Positions 1 through 10,772 of a stretch of DNA of 64,000 nucleotides are shown here, piece after piece. The notes beneath the pieces were generated by a model, which saw nothing but the letters and a program-made list of their open reading frames with translations, had not been told where the DNA came from and made no database searches. Every line of letters starts with the position of its first letter. Position 1 is the first letter of the stretch. This DNA is from Plasmodiophora brassicae (Eukaryota; Endomyxa; Phytomyxea; Plasmodiophorida; Plasmodiophoridae), in NCBI GenBank assembly GCA_039704465.1, contig JASFAU010000006.1, forward strand, positions 806,001 through 870,000, given 5' to 3'. Both the position numbers and the translations under genes were made by a program.

Positions 1-117
1 AAGGAATCGCTTGAAGAGCGCGGCCCTTGTGAATTGCTGCAGACCCCCACTTTCGCGAGTGCGACGGTGTCCATCGTGGACGACTCCTGGGTTCTCCGTT
101 TGGCAACCGGACCTTGA
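1..117 (+). CDS. 3' end of an unidentified gene (partial)
   Basis: The first reading frame is open from the window edge to a TGA at 115-117, giving 38 codons of a C-terminus (ends VLRLATGP). Its tail would be convergent with the exocyst gene that ends at 170. No domain is visible in so short a piece, and it could be the end of a final exon or chance. I do not recognise it. Confidence 0.35.
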   Translation, partial: KESLEERGPCELLQTPTFASATVSIVDDSWVLRLATGP

Positions 118-169
118 TGATGCCTTCCGGTGTTTCGTCCTCCTCGAACAGTCGCGTCTATGCACACAT

Positions 170-2938
170 CTATAGATCTTTACTCGATGATTTAGGTTTA
201 GAGGGCATTGTTGAGAGCGCCCGGGTAGTTCGAGGAGTTCGGGCCGGCAGCACCAATTGAGCGGGCGGTCTATCAGGGGCAGCGTTATCCCCGACGGACA
301 CCAGCGACAGTCGGGATTTCTCGGGCATGCAATCCACGATGGTGACAGCCCATGCCTCATCGACGGCGGATGCATCGCCCGGATTAACCAAGCGCTTACG
401 GGCCTGCCCTACAATTTCCCCGATGTACCTCGATATGCTGTCCAGGTAGTGGCCACTGCCACCCTCAGCCATTTTCGTGAACATCATGTCCAGAACGAGC
501 TGCCGGTAGGCTCGGGTGTCGAATTTCTCGGGGGCGTGTGACCATTGCGCATCCGAACGTAGAAGCGACAGAACTTCGGCAACGGCGCGGGATTGCATTC
601 TCGGTACTTCCGCCTTTACGTCGACGAATAAGGATCCCAAAGGGAGACAAGCAGCACAAGTGACTTACATCCAAACAGCTTTTCGCCAACGACTGCAACG
701 TTTCCAAGTACTTTCCGAAGTTGATGAAACCCGGGGAAGGCGTCTCAACGGGAGCGTCAGAATTACCGCCTTCCTTGTACCATGCACTAGCATTTGCTGG
801 CCATCGTATGACATCTCGAACCCATACATCACCGCGTTGTTGAAAGAAAAAGTCGCGCTGCGCCTTGTAAAATTTCCCAAGCTGGTCGTGAAACGCGGCA
901 ATGTTGGACAAACCTGATCGCCAGTAGGTAACGACGGCCAGTATCAAACGGAACGGTAACGTACCTCGTTTCATGTCGACTTTTCCAGCGAGTTGCTTCT
1001 TGATGCGAGGGAACAGATCCTCCGCCAAGAAGTAGCAGTTTGCTACAATCGACATGCCTTGTGCATCTGATATCATATCCGATTTCGACGCAGCGGTCAT
1101 TGCCAAGAGATAGTCTTCGAAAAGACTACGAATGCCGGATATGGCCAACGGAAGTAGATCGTTTACAGTCGGGTCAAACAGAGCCGGGTTGATCAGAACC
1201 AACTTCATATCCAGGATGAACTGATGCACGGTATCGTAGAGGTTGCGAGCGCTCTTCGTTATAGAGAGCTGTAAAACAGTCATGAGCCTTGCCCGTGCAG
1301 ACTGCGGCACGATTCCGACCTTCTCTGCAGTTTCCGACGATACCGATTGCTTTACCCAGGCTTGTTCGATCTCCCAGTTCTCGGCCTTGACCGATTTTGA
1401 TACAGTTTGTCGAACGGCTATACTGTAGGACTGAAAGGCGGCTCTCTGCGTCCAAATCCCATGTTAGACTGTTCGTAGTAGGACTGCAGTACGAACCGAC
1501 CAGTGCATCATAAAAGAGGGTCTCCAGCATGAACGAGAAGCGCATTCCTTGCTTTTCCAATACTTTGCAAGACAGAACAGCTAGGTGAACACATTGGCAG
1601 ACGACGCGGAAGGCTGAGTCGGACTGGAACACGAGCCGAGTAAACGTGTCGTCGAAGGCGTACAGCTCGTCAATGACCCAACGATAGAACGCCGACGCTC
1701 GAGCTGGCTGGCGAAATATACGGCGGAAATCGATCCACGCCATTGCGACAGTTGAGAATATAATGCCGGATACGTCAGTAATGTACGATGTCAACTCGCC
1801 AGTTGACCGAATCTGGCCTGTACAGAGCCACGAACTGAGTTTGCGTAACGTCTCGTCATGCCGAACTTACCGTAGGACGCGCGAAGGACAGATCGTCGAT
1901 GTTGCAGAAAGAGCCTCAATGCCTTTTCAGGATACCCCAGCTGGACAATATGGTTCAAGTAGCGTCGCCGCTCACTAGATTTGAGAACGTCCGACTGAGG
2001 CAAACTCAGAAACGCTCGTGCAACGAACCATACAGGGGCCGGACCTGAGTGGCTTCGGACAACAGCCCAATCAGCTGTTCCAGCTTGCCCTTGATGGCCT
2101 GTTTTGCCATTATGACGTTATCTTTCTTCGGATCACTAAGATTGATGCGATCCATAACCGAAGTTATCAGAGTAACCGCCTGATCCAACTTGCTCTCGAA
2201 CATCAGGGTGCCAAGTTCTTCCAGGACCTCACCAAGAAGATCCGTGCTGTGCGGTTTCGTGTCCTGGGTGTCGTTATCCATTGACTGCGTGATGTTCCCT
2301 ACACAAAGTGGAATCACACAATGTCGAAGAATGCATCGGACGATCTACCAACCGTCCTCGATTTCGGACGTAAACGACATATCCTGCAACTTCTTCAATG
2401 CACCCGAATAGTGAGTCAGCGTGTTGTACAGGTTGGACATGTCCCCTTCGATGTCTGCCAGAGAAACGTGATTAGAGACGCGAAGTGAGCATATGCGCGC
2501 GCGTAGACTACGTTCGATTTCCTTCGAGGTATGGATGAATTTCCGGTAATTATCGGTGACAAACGTCTTCAAAGCCTCGTTCAAGAGCACCTTCCTTGTC
2601 GACAGTTCGTCCCGGTGGCCGCTGACCTCTTTGCTGTCCTTGATCCTCCGCTCGACATACATGTCGACCTTGAAACCAGGCAGCCCGAACAGTTCCAGCG
2701 TCGTCCTCAAATTTACAAGCGGCGTATTGGCCACCGGTGCCTCTTCATCCGTTTTCAGCTCGCCATCGCCTCCAGTTGCCACCTTCTTGAGCCGCCTCGG
2801 GACCAAACCTGCAAACCATTTCAGGCACCATCCGATGATCCCACTGTCTCGGGCAGACCTCGCGCCACGCGACTCGACTTCGCGTTCATCGTGATACCAG
2901 CCGGCCGCCGGCCCCGTCGCAAAGGCAAAGAGCCACAA
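170..2938 (-). CDS. EXO84: Exocyst complex subunit EXO84 (EXOC8)
   Basis: Subunit of the exocyst, which tethers secretory vesicles to the plasma membrane. The N-terminal exon carries the Vps51/Exo84 helix (VTDNYRKFIHTSKEIER, then IEGDMSNLYNTL). Middle exons match the Exo84 C-terminal helical domain (SVLRASYG, WVIDELYAFDDTFTRLV, LLPLAISGIRSLFEDYL) and the last exon ends with QLVLDMMFTKMAEGG and a basic tail. At least five short GT-AG introns are visible, for example at about 2463-2515, 2291-2333, the CAG|gtccgg junction near 2030, and one removing the stretch near 1437-1488. Joining them keeps frame and colinearity with plant EXO84. The 5' end is unresolved: no in-frame ATG precedes the first conserved block except near 2660, and an acceptor near 2811 suggests a further upstream exon. 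Convergent with the fragment at 1-117. Confidence 0.85.
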
Positions 2939-3112
2939 TCCGCACGTCGCCGTTAGAACGACCGTGACGACGTCATTCCAGAAAAGAACCGGCGACGCCG
3001 CAAAAACCGACGCTCGGCTCTCGGGCGTAATCCATTCTCGCCCACATGACTCTGTATTGTCATCGTGCTGGGTATAACGGTACTGCCTTCCAGTCGGCTG
3101 TATTCCACCCGC

Positions 3113-4501
3113 CTATTTGCCCAGCACCCACAATACGAACCCGATGCACCGGATGACGGCGTCACGCATCATGGCTTTCCACCCGGTTAGGCACATCGAG
3201 TTCGTGCTCTGCAGGGACGCGCGTATATTGTCGAACCCGCGTTTGGCGAGTTTCGGTTCGACGGCGGTGATGGCGGAGCGTATCGACGAGATACGATTGC
3301 TGCTGGCCCCAGCCGAGGAGGCGGCACGTTCGATGGCAGCGCCGAGGTCGGCGGCGTCCATCAGCGCCGTGTTCGCACCCAGGCCGCGATGGGTTGTCAT
3401 AGCGTGAAGCGCGTCGCCGATCAGGGTGACGCGCCCCTCGTGCTCGTTGCCGGTTGCGAACGGGTTGCTCTTCATGGGCGTGATAATGGCCAGGTCGTTT
3501 CGGAATTTGTCGAACACGGAAGACGGGTCCATCTCGCTGTACATGGTGATCAGCTCCTGATCAAACTTCGCGCGCTTAACAGCATCCAAGCATAGCTGCT
3601 TGACGCGACCTCGAAGCACTTCAGGCTCCGCAGTGCCTTTGTCCAGCCCGGCTTCTTGGATAAACGCGATGGCGTCTCCGCCAGGCGCTGGCATTGTAGT
3701 ACCCAGGATCAGCTGCATATTGTTATCGGGACTCCGGAAGGGCAGCATGAGGACGGACACGCCGTTACGGCTCATTGCCCGTACCAGGTGAGGTGGGCGC
3801 TTCCCATCACCGAACACGGCCGAGTTCACTTTAGGAAAGCGCTTGCCATCAAACGCGACAAACCCGCCGGTGTTGATGACGCCAATCGGACGGTGCTCAA
3901 GAGACGGGGTCCGAATCGCGCGAAGCTTTGAATTGGCACCGTCGGCCCCGATAACGATATCAACCGTCACGTCCCACCCATCTGAGAACCGAACTTGAAC
4001 TGCCCCGGTCGGTGTAATTTCGTAGGAGACGGCCTGCTTGCCGTACACGATACCTGCACGTGTACCGTCACCACGCTCGCTTTCCTTCAGTGAGTCTGCT
4101 AGGATGTCACGTAAGCGCCAGCGATCGACCGTGCCACCGAATGCTGATGGAGATCGAAGGCCAGACGAGACTGCATCCGCCATCTTTTTCACACCGAACG
4201 ACATCATTGGCGAAAGGTTCGCGTCGACCATTGCGAATCCCTGGACCGAGTCCCGCGTGAACAAGGACGACAGCGCCTCGAGGACATCGGGTTCAGTGGC
4301 ACAACATTCTCGCAGCGCGTTGATGCCGTCCGGGTTCAACCCGATCTGAAACCCCTGTGGCCGCGACCGGGCGCCCACATCCCGCTCGTAGACCGTCACG
4401 CGACATGGCGTCCCCTGGCGCTGCATAAGACGGTGGGCCAGAGCCAAACCGCCGATCCCCCCTCCAATGACCGCCACATCGACATGCTCCCGTTCCGTCA
4501 T
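3113..4501 (-). CDS. FAD-dependent monooxygenase (PHBH-type class A)
   Basis: Single-exon, 462-residue NAD(P)H-dependent flavin hydroxylase. The FAD-binding Rossmann motif is at residues 9-25 (VAVIGGGIGGLALAHRL), the DG motif around residue 185 (IVIGADGANSKLR), and the GD motif with second FAD contact around residue 360 (VTLIGDALHAMTTHRGLGAN). All three hallmark motifs of the family are intact. The C-terminus is hydrophobic (IGFVLWVLGK), which could anchor the protein to a membrane. The start is the ATG at 4501, 8 residues before the Rossmann fold. Lack of introns is unusual beside its intron-rich neighbours and may hint at acquisition by transfer or retroposition, but that is inference. Substrate cannot be told from sequence. 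Confidence 0.85.
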   Translation of the reverse strand: MTEREHVDVAVIGGGIGGLALAHRLMQRQGTPCRVTVYERDVGARSRPQGFQIGLNPDGINALRECCATEPDVLEALSSLFTRDSVQGFAMVDANLSPMMSFGVKKMADAVSSGLRSPSAFGGTVDRWRLRDILADSLKESERGDGTRAGIVYGKQAVSYEITPTGAVQVRFSDGWDVTVDIVIGADGANSKLRAIRTPSLEHRPIGVINTGGFVAFDGKRFPKVNSAVFGDGKRPPHLVRAMSRNGVSVLMLPFRSPDNNMQLILGTTMPAPGGDAIAFIQEAGLDKGTAEPEVLRGRVKQLCLDAVKRAKFDQELITMYSEMDPSSVFDKFRNDLAIITPMKSNPFATGNEHEGRVTLIGDALHAMTTHRGLGANTALMDAADLGAAIERAASSAGASSNRISSIRSAITAVEPKLAKRGFDNIRASLQSTNSMCLTGWKAMMRDAVIRCIGFVLWVLGK

Positions 4502-5158
4502 CGATCCCGAACGACTGTGTAGATATTTTCTTTCCCCCGAAGATTGACCGAGGGCGCTTCGTCAGCTGGGCTGATTTCCTGTAAAAAAGGACGTCATCCT
4601 AGGCAAACAAAAGCAGTAGGTATTGGCGGCGCCACTGCGCAGGAACGCGATAGCTGCTTCAGAATCAGGCGGCTTACGACATGGCGCCGATGCAGGGAAT
4701 AAAAGGCCAGCGATATTTACCTTACGTTACCGATGTCAGCGTCAGATGACCGGAGATGGCAACGGCCTGTGTTGTGACTGTCGATATGAACGAAATGGTG
4801 CAGACGCGACCGACGGAGCGGCGTCAGCACACTTTCGTGTCGTGACGATGCGGTCGTGCACTTTCGGTATTATGATTTCTGTGTCTTTCTGCAAACCGTA
4901 CGAGTTCATGCCGATCTCCACAGACGCATACTGCACCGGAATCAGGATGGCCGTTGGCGGCTGCCCTCAAGTTCCATGCCGAGAGCAAAACCAGTGACAA
5001 AAAACGCGTAACGAGGCGGCGGCGCGGGCCGCGGGTGCGCGCGCATGCGCACACGTACCACCGTCACGGCACGGCCAGTGGGCGTGGGGCGGCACGTGGC
5101 GAAAACTTTGACATCAAATTTGGACAACCGGATTCGGTGGTCGCCGACTTCCGTCGTC
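4502..5158. other. Divergent intergenic region (~650 bp)
   Basis: It lies between the start of the monooxygenase (minus) and the peroxidase (plus), so it should hold both promoters. A minus-strand two-exon reading is possible: about 5027-4928, a 43-nt intron starting gtatgcgtct and ending tttgcag, then 4884-4742, giving a hydrophobic stretch followed by KDTEIIIPKVHDRIVTT. No in-frame ATG was found for it, so I do not call a gene. Confidence 0.4.
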
Positions 5159-6543
5159 ATGTTGGGTCGTTCGATTCGCTCGGTGGCTGTGCGCGCGACC
5201 CCGAAAGGTTCGCTAGGGCGTTCAGTTACGTTGGCATGTTAACGGAGTGGTTACAGGGGCGTTTGCCGGGTTCACGGCTCGTACGCTGGCGACTCAGACG
5301 GGGAGCGACCGATGGGGAAGTGGCAATGGGTGGTTCCCATTTGCGGGTGCGGCTGCTGGTGTATCGGTGGTTGCTGTGACGATGGGGACTGCATTCTGCG
5401 ACGCTCCCAAGAAGGAAGCGGAAGCAAAGGTGGATTACGAACAGCTGCGTAAAGATATTGTATGGATCTGCCTTGTATCAGACGTGGTATTTCCTTCTGA
5501 ACGAGCTCCATTAGGCCGCCATCCTTGAGAAGGACCCTAGATATGACGATGGCTCGTACGGCCCCGTCCTGGTTCGTCTTGCATGGCACGCGGCGGGAAC
5601 ATTCGACAAGGGCGACAAGAAATGTCCCGGAGGGTAAGTCCTTACTTTAGATTCCGGCATGTGTTCAAACACCTGAGCGCCTGTCAGGTCGGATGGAGCC
5701 ACAATGCGGTTCAAGCCAGAGTGTGACCATGGTGCAAATGCTGGTCTGGCGGTCGCTCGTCAGGTCCTGGAGCCCCTGAAGGCCAAATATCCTGGTACCG
5801 ATGTCAACCAGATCGGTTTCGACGTAGCCACTAACACCGAAGCGCGCTTGGTAGGTGTGTCGTATGCCGACCTTTGGACACTAGCCGGCGTTGTCGCGAT
5901 CCAGGAGATGGGTGGCCCGGCAATTTCATGGCGTCCAGGTAATCCATTTACCACGGAACCTTCATGACTCCTGTGAACACTCGATAACAGGCCGGAGCGA
6001 CAAGGTTGATGGCACTTACTGCCCGCCTGACGGTCGGCTACCTGATGCCGAAAAGGGACCCCAACACATCCGCGATATCTTCTACCGCATGGGTTTCAAC
6101 GATCGCGAAATCGTCGCTCTCTTGGGAGCCCATGGTAAGCAACCTCCATACCATTGTGAGCCTGCGACTAATATTCCCCCCGTTCTATAGCCATTGGCCG
6201 TTGCCATCCCAACGCATCTGGATATTCTGGGCCTTGGACTAATGCCCCGACCACGTTCAGCAACGAATTCTTCCGTCTTCTTTTGGAAGAGAAATGGTCC
6301 GAGAAGAAGTGGAAGGGTCCTAAGCAGTTCGAAGACAAAACCGGCAAGCTGATGATGTTGCCGACCGACCTCGCGCTTATCGAAGACCCTAAGTTCAAGA
6401 AGTACGTCGAGATGTACGCAAAGGACGAGGCTCTGTTCTTCAAAGACTTCAGCGCCGCTTTCAACAAGCTCATGGAGCTGGGAGTCAAATTCCCCTGTAA
6501 CAGCTGGTTCTGTTACTTGTTCGGGTGGCTCTTTGGCTACTGA
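5159..6543 (+). CDS. Mitochondrial cytochrome c / ascorbate-type haem peroxidase
   Basis: Class I haem peroxidase that reduces H2O2. The start ATG at 5159 gives a typical mitochondrial presequence ([17 protein letters not shown]). Six exons joined by five short introns restore the whole fold. The distal site is in [13 protein letters not shown] (Arg, Trp, His), the substrate-proximal loop in [16 protein letters not shown], the proximal His in [11 protein letters not shown], the buried Trp in [11 protein letters not shown], and the proximal Asp in [15 protein letters not shown]. Exon joins [18 protein letters not shown] and [11 protein letters not shown] all match family sequence. The protein ends with a Cys/Trp-rich hydrophobic tail ([12 protein letters not shown]) not found in yeast CCP, possibly a membrane anchor as in some ascorbate peroxidases. 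Electron donor (cytochrome c or ascorbate) is undecided. Confidence 0.92.
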
Positions 6544-6812
6544 GTATCTTCTTAAAATGTGCATCTCGTCCGTTCTGGTAAACAGCAGTTTCCACCGACG
6601 TCGCGAATCGGTGAATGGCCGGACAGCAGAGTGTATTGTGTTGGGAACATGTTACTCTGATGGCGTTGCGGCGACTCGTTTACGGGACGCAGTCATGCCT
6701 ATTTCCTACAGATAACAGTGAGCACTCAACCTACGAAGCAACTCAATGCGACAAACTTCGCCCCGCGTTGCTCTGAAATTGACAACGGTTATACCACACC
6801 CATTCATTATCA

Positions 6813-7075
6813 TCACCACAAGGTACCTTGGTCCATCCGGAACAGTTCTCGAATGCGCTGCATCTTCCTGCTATATTCCTTCTTCATTCGCGCTTGACGG
6901 CGGACCTCACCGGGCCGTTCGTAGAACTCTCGGTGAGCTGTCACCCGATCAGGTCCAACTGAACGTCAGAACGTCAGGTCCGGGTACCTGGGGCAGCGAG
7001 CCGCGACATCTTCGCCCACATATCCATCCGCTTGACAGCGGCGTTAATGGACGTGAACACGGGAACCACCACCAT
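6813..7075 (-). CDS. MRPS21: Mitochondrial small-subunit ribosomal protein bS21m
   Basis: Small mitoribosomal protein of about 70 residues in two exons. Exon 1 (7075-6988) encodes MVVVPVFTSINAAVKRMD followed by MWAKMSRLAAP. A 50-nt intron (6987-6938, gtaccc...gacag) joins it to exon 2 (6937-6813), which encodes AHREFYERPGEVRRQARM and a basic helix ending in TLW. The segment REFYERPGEVRRQ is the family signature (REFYEKPs.kRr.k in bacterial S21) and the upstream part fits the bS21 N-terminus with an alternating basic/hydrophobic helix. It works in the 30S-like subunit of the mitochondrial ribosome. The identification rests on this short signature but length, basicity and order of the blocks all agree. 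Confidence 0.78.
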
Positions 7076-7308
7076 CGCTGCGGGGTCCGGAACCAAAATG
7101 ATGAGCTGAAGCCGGTGTGACCGGCAGAGCGCCTGCCACGACGGCAATGACTTATGCCCCTGTTTTATGTCTGCCAACGTGCCTGTAGGTTGGAGCGGCC
7201 GCACAAACAGGAACGAGCAGGAGCAACGATACCCGCCAGCCCTCGTAGAAACAATAATTTATAGGTCAGTCAAATCGCACGGTGACGTTGAACACGGAAA
7301 GCAGGTCG

Positions 7309-7758
7309 TCAGTGTTTGAATTTCGTCATGAAAGCTTTTGGGTCGTCCGACAGCGCGCCGTCGATCACGTACAGCAATCCAGGGGCCGAATCCGATCGGT
7401 ACGCGAGCGGGAGTGTGCACCGTTTGCACAACAGCCGGATTTGCTGCTCGACCAGATTCGGGCCGCGCTTGATAATCGTCGCCGAATCCGACCAGTCCAT
7501 CAACGGTCGACAAACGGACTCCACTTCGCTGACAATGGCTGCTCCATCCGTCTTCCGTCGTGGGCTCGTCTCTAGGTCCACATCTGCTCCGCGCAGCGCG
7601 TCAGACACGGGTCGACGCACCGCACGCCAACGGCAGCCCTCCTCACCAGTGATCAAGGAGGACGCACCGCAATGTGCACAGTACCGTACCGCCAGCTGCG
7701 AGCTGCCGCGCCCTGTCGCGCTCCGACTCTGCCCAGCGTCGCGGGCAACGTCCGTCAT
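7309..7758 (-). CDS. STEEP1-like protein (CXorf56 / UPF0428 family)
   Basis: Homolog of STEEP1, a conserved protein with two CxxC knuckles; the human protein promotes STING exit from the ER, though the role in protists is unknown. The start ATG at 7758 (MTDVARDAGQSR) lies about 20 residues before the first knuckle (VRYCAHCGASSLI). The second block, LVEQQIRLLCKRCTLPLAYRS, then GLLYVIDGALS, matches the RQYR..C.KCGLPL.Y...FIVDGA pattern of the family. A probable 68-nt intron (gtgagg...cctag) lies between the first knuckle and ETSPRRKTDG; skipping it would insert an unconserved in-frame segment. The human C-terminal coiled region (about 100 residues) is missing, so this is a short form ending KAFMTKFKH. 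Its start is 213 bp from that of the divergent PH-RGS-FHA gene. Confidence 0.75.
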   Translation of the reverse strand: MTDVARDAGQSRSATGRGSSQLAVRYCAHCGASSLITGEEGCRWRAVRRPVSDALRGADVDLETSPRRKTDGAAIVSEVESVCRPLMDWSDSATIIKRGPNLVEQQIRLLCKRCTLPLAYRSDSAPGLLYVIDGALSDDPKAFMTKFKH

Positions 7759-7970
7759 GCGCGATGCAACCGACGCACACAACGCCCAAATGTGTGCGCA
7801 ACAACAATGGCTCGTCAGCATCGGCACCCTTCATCGGGCCCTCCACGGACGGACGCCAGTTCAGGGCGCGTTTTATACATGATGTCAACGACCCTGGAAT
7901 CTGTATGGGGACGGCCCTCGATCGACCCTGAGCAGTATCTAGGGTACGCATCCGAGGCCGACCGACCGTC

Positions 7971-10582
7971 ATGGCCGGCGTGATGACGGAGACGGACATC
8001 AGCTATGCCGCGTTCGAATCGCTACCGGATGTCGAGACGACCATGGACTCGGTGTCGTCCATGGACGACTCAACGATGAACATGCTTGAAACGCTGCGGT
8101 ACCTGCCGGACCACACAGCGCCGAACAAGAAGCTCAGCTACACGCAGACGCCGGTTTTCTTCGGCACTCTTGAGATGCAATTGCCGACGTCGTTCAACTT
8201 CGTGGCCGGGTGCGCTTGGGAAACGTCCCACGTTGAAGTGTCGAACAACGTGCTGTACTATCGCCCACGCCAGGAGGACACCAGCAACACGGGCGCCTTC
8301 CGCATTGCGTTTCTTCTGCCGAGTGAATACTCGATTGCGGACGCTAGCAAAGAAGGAGGCGACGACGACAAGTTGCCCGCACACGACGCCGACTACAAGG
8401 TGTACCTGGAGTTCGAGACGGCGGCCCACGTCATCAAGATCATGACGAACGACCAGGTTCGTTAAGGGGTCATTTCGTCGCAGTCCCCTTGCTGACCTGC
8501 GCGTTAGATCGTCATCTTGAAATGCCCAGATGAGCCCACGAAGGCCGCCTTCGTCAGGGCCGTCGAAACTGACCTACGACGTTTGCTCGGCGACGATCTC
8601 TGGCAGGAGAAAACGCAGGCCGCGGTACAAGCCATGCCAATGCTTCGGTATGATACCGACGCGTCAACGATCACTGCAACGCTAACGATTACCGACAGCG
8701 ATCAATTTTACGTCCTCGAACAGCGCCGGCTGCGTATGCGACAAGTGCTGTCAGATGCGGGTGGGTACCCCGTTTGACCACAACGGTATTGGTTGACAAA
8801 CTGTCACCCGCAGGACTCGTCGCCATGGACGTATCTCTGCAGAAGAGCTTTTCAAAGCTGATCACGGGTCACCTGGAGATGGTCGCCCCGACGGACGCCG
8901 ACAGGCGTGGCCGAACGTATTGGTTCGTCCTCCATGGTAATGATTCATTGACTGGCAGCATGGGTGGGTGCCAACGACGTGTGCTCAGATCAATCGCTCT
9001 ACTGGTTCGAGAACGAATCCGCTGACGAACCCATATCGTAAACGCCGTCGCCTCTGTTCGCCGATACCCAATGAGGAACCGTGTGCGCCAGGTTCTTCAA
9101 CATGAACCTTGCAACGGTGGCACTAGTCGTGGACGAGATCCGAAAGGGGCGATTCATGCTGTCCATTCAGACGGCCCTGCGTTCGATCGAGCTTCGCATG
9201 CCACACGCCATCGCGTTGTGCGAATGGATGGCGGCCATCGAGGCAGTTCTGATCCGGTGCCGCCAAGAGAAACTCGAACGGGAACGCCGCCGATCATCGA
9301 GCTTCAATCGACGACCGCACGCGAAACGCATGAGCACATTCACGAAGCTCATCCGGGGTGGCAATGGCAAACTGCTAAACACCCCGACCGAGGAAGTCCT
9401 GCTCGAGAACGACCCTGTCACCTTCAAGCACGAATCTCAGTCAGACCGTTCATTGTCTGCTACACGAACGTCCGTTTGCGTTCGGCGGCTTCACCTCTAA
9501 ACGATTGCTTCAGGCGGATATTCGAAGCGATCGCATCGATGAGGGAGTCGGGGTACACAGTCGATGAGCTCATGGCCAGGCCTAACGGTCGAAAACTATT
9601 TCTGACGTTTCTACGAGATACAAGCCGCTTGGCGCTCTCCCAGAGTCAGTAGTCGCATGCCGCTCCTGCCTGGGCCTTGTTGTGACCAACAATGTCAGTC
9701 ATGGCGGCCTGCGTTCAATTCCAGGACGAGTCCGTCGATGACGAACAGCGTCCTGCTCTGCTTCACGATCTGTACAAACGGTTCTTCGCGAGGGACGCGC
9801 TAACACCACTGGCCGGCGCCGATCCCGCAGCGATTGCATCGTACCTGATGAAAGCAGCGTCAAGCGGCACGCCCATCCACGCCGATGTCCTGGAGCCGGT
9901 CCAGTAAACGTCACGGTCAGACCAAACGCTGAGGTCTGATCTGCGTGTTCCAGGTCTGGGACTGGCTTCGTGCCACAATGCAAGGGTGCTTCGAGGAGCT
10001 GAGGCGAACGAAACCGTTCCACCACTACATGAAGTGTGAACTGGCTAGCGCCGAGCTTCCTATCGACCCGAAACAGGCATCGTTCCCAAGTCGGTGTCGA
10101 TAGGTTCTCCTTTGCGGCTTTCTCAACACGCCCGTGCAGATGACATCGAACTGGAGATGCCGAGCCTGGTCCTGACGCTGCCGTCCTCGTCGACGACCGG
10201 GCACCACCACCCCCCGATCACCGTTGGGTTCCCGCACGAGCTCAACACGCTGACGATCGGGCGCGATTACTCCTGCGACGTCCTGGTCCAGGAAAGCGCA
10301 GACGTGTCGAGGTCACATGCCAGGTTCGGGTACACGCGCACCAACGTCGACGTGTTCGACCTAGGATCATCATCGGGCACCTTCGTCAACGGCAGCCGCG
10401 TCCACTACGCACCGGTGTCGTTGAACGACACCGTCCGAATCGGGAACATGACCTTCGTCCTGAGGCTGTCGCACGTCGAGCCGAAGCAGAACATCGGGCA
10501 GAAGATTGTGAACACGTTCCGTCGTCTCAGCTTGAAGCTGTCAGGCACGGCCGCCACCTCGCCAGCGCCCCAATCCCAATGA
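7971..10582 (+). CDS. PH-RGS-FHA domain signalling protein (copy 1)
   Basis: Nine exons give a protein of about 720 residues. Domains in order: an N-terminal PH-like region (about 70-245, ending in IVILKCPDEPTKAAFVRAVE); a clear PH domain (about 255-390: FSKLITGHLEMVAP, YWFVLHD|QSLYWFENES, ALRSIELRMPHAIALCEWM); an RGS domain (about 440-570: YTVDELMARPNGRKLFLTFL, LLHDLYKRFFARDAL, PVWDWLRATMQGCFEELRR, KPFHHYMKCEL); and a C-terminal FHA domain (about 605-680: LTIGRDYSCDVLV, DVSRSHARFGY, DLGSSSGTFVNG). PH domains bind phosphoinositides or proteins, RGS domains speed GTP hydrolysis on G-alpha, and FHA domains bind phosphothreonine. The FHA core residues (GR, SxxH, N-G) are present. A paralog lies at 42122-44878. 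Exon joins were chosen by frame and by agreement with that paralog. The combined function is inference. Confidence 0.85.
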
Positions 10583-10772
10583 ACTAACATGGGGTTGCCT
10601 CCCGCCCGCCTGGCGGACCACAACCCTTACGAAAGGCACATGTCGCAACTCGGGTGCCCGCGTTCGTCACCCGGCAGACAGTCAGACAGTATCGGCCCCT
10701 GGGTAACGAGGAGCGACCAATGGAGGGGACCGGCGTCGCCCGTCATTCGTATATCGTTGTTCCACACGGGGG

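Noticed and set aside
6746..7120. Plus-strand ORF of 124 codons opposite bS21m
   Set aside because: Composition is His/Pro/Arg-rich and unlike neighbours. The minus strand gives the S21 signature with good splice sites.
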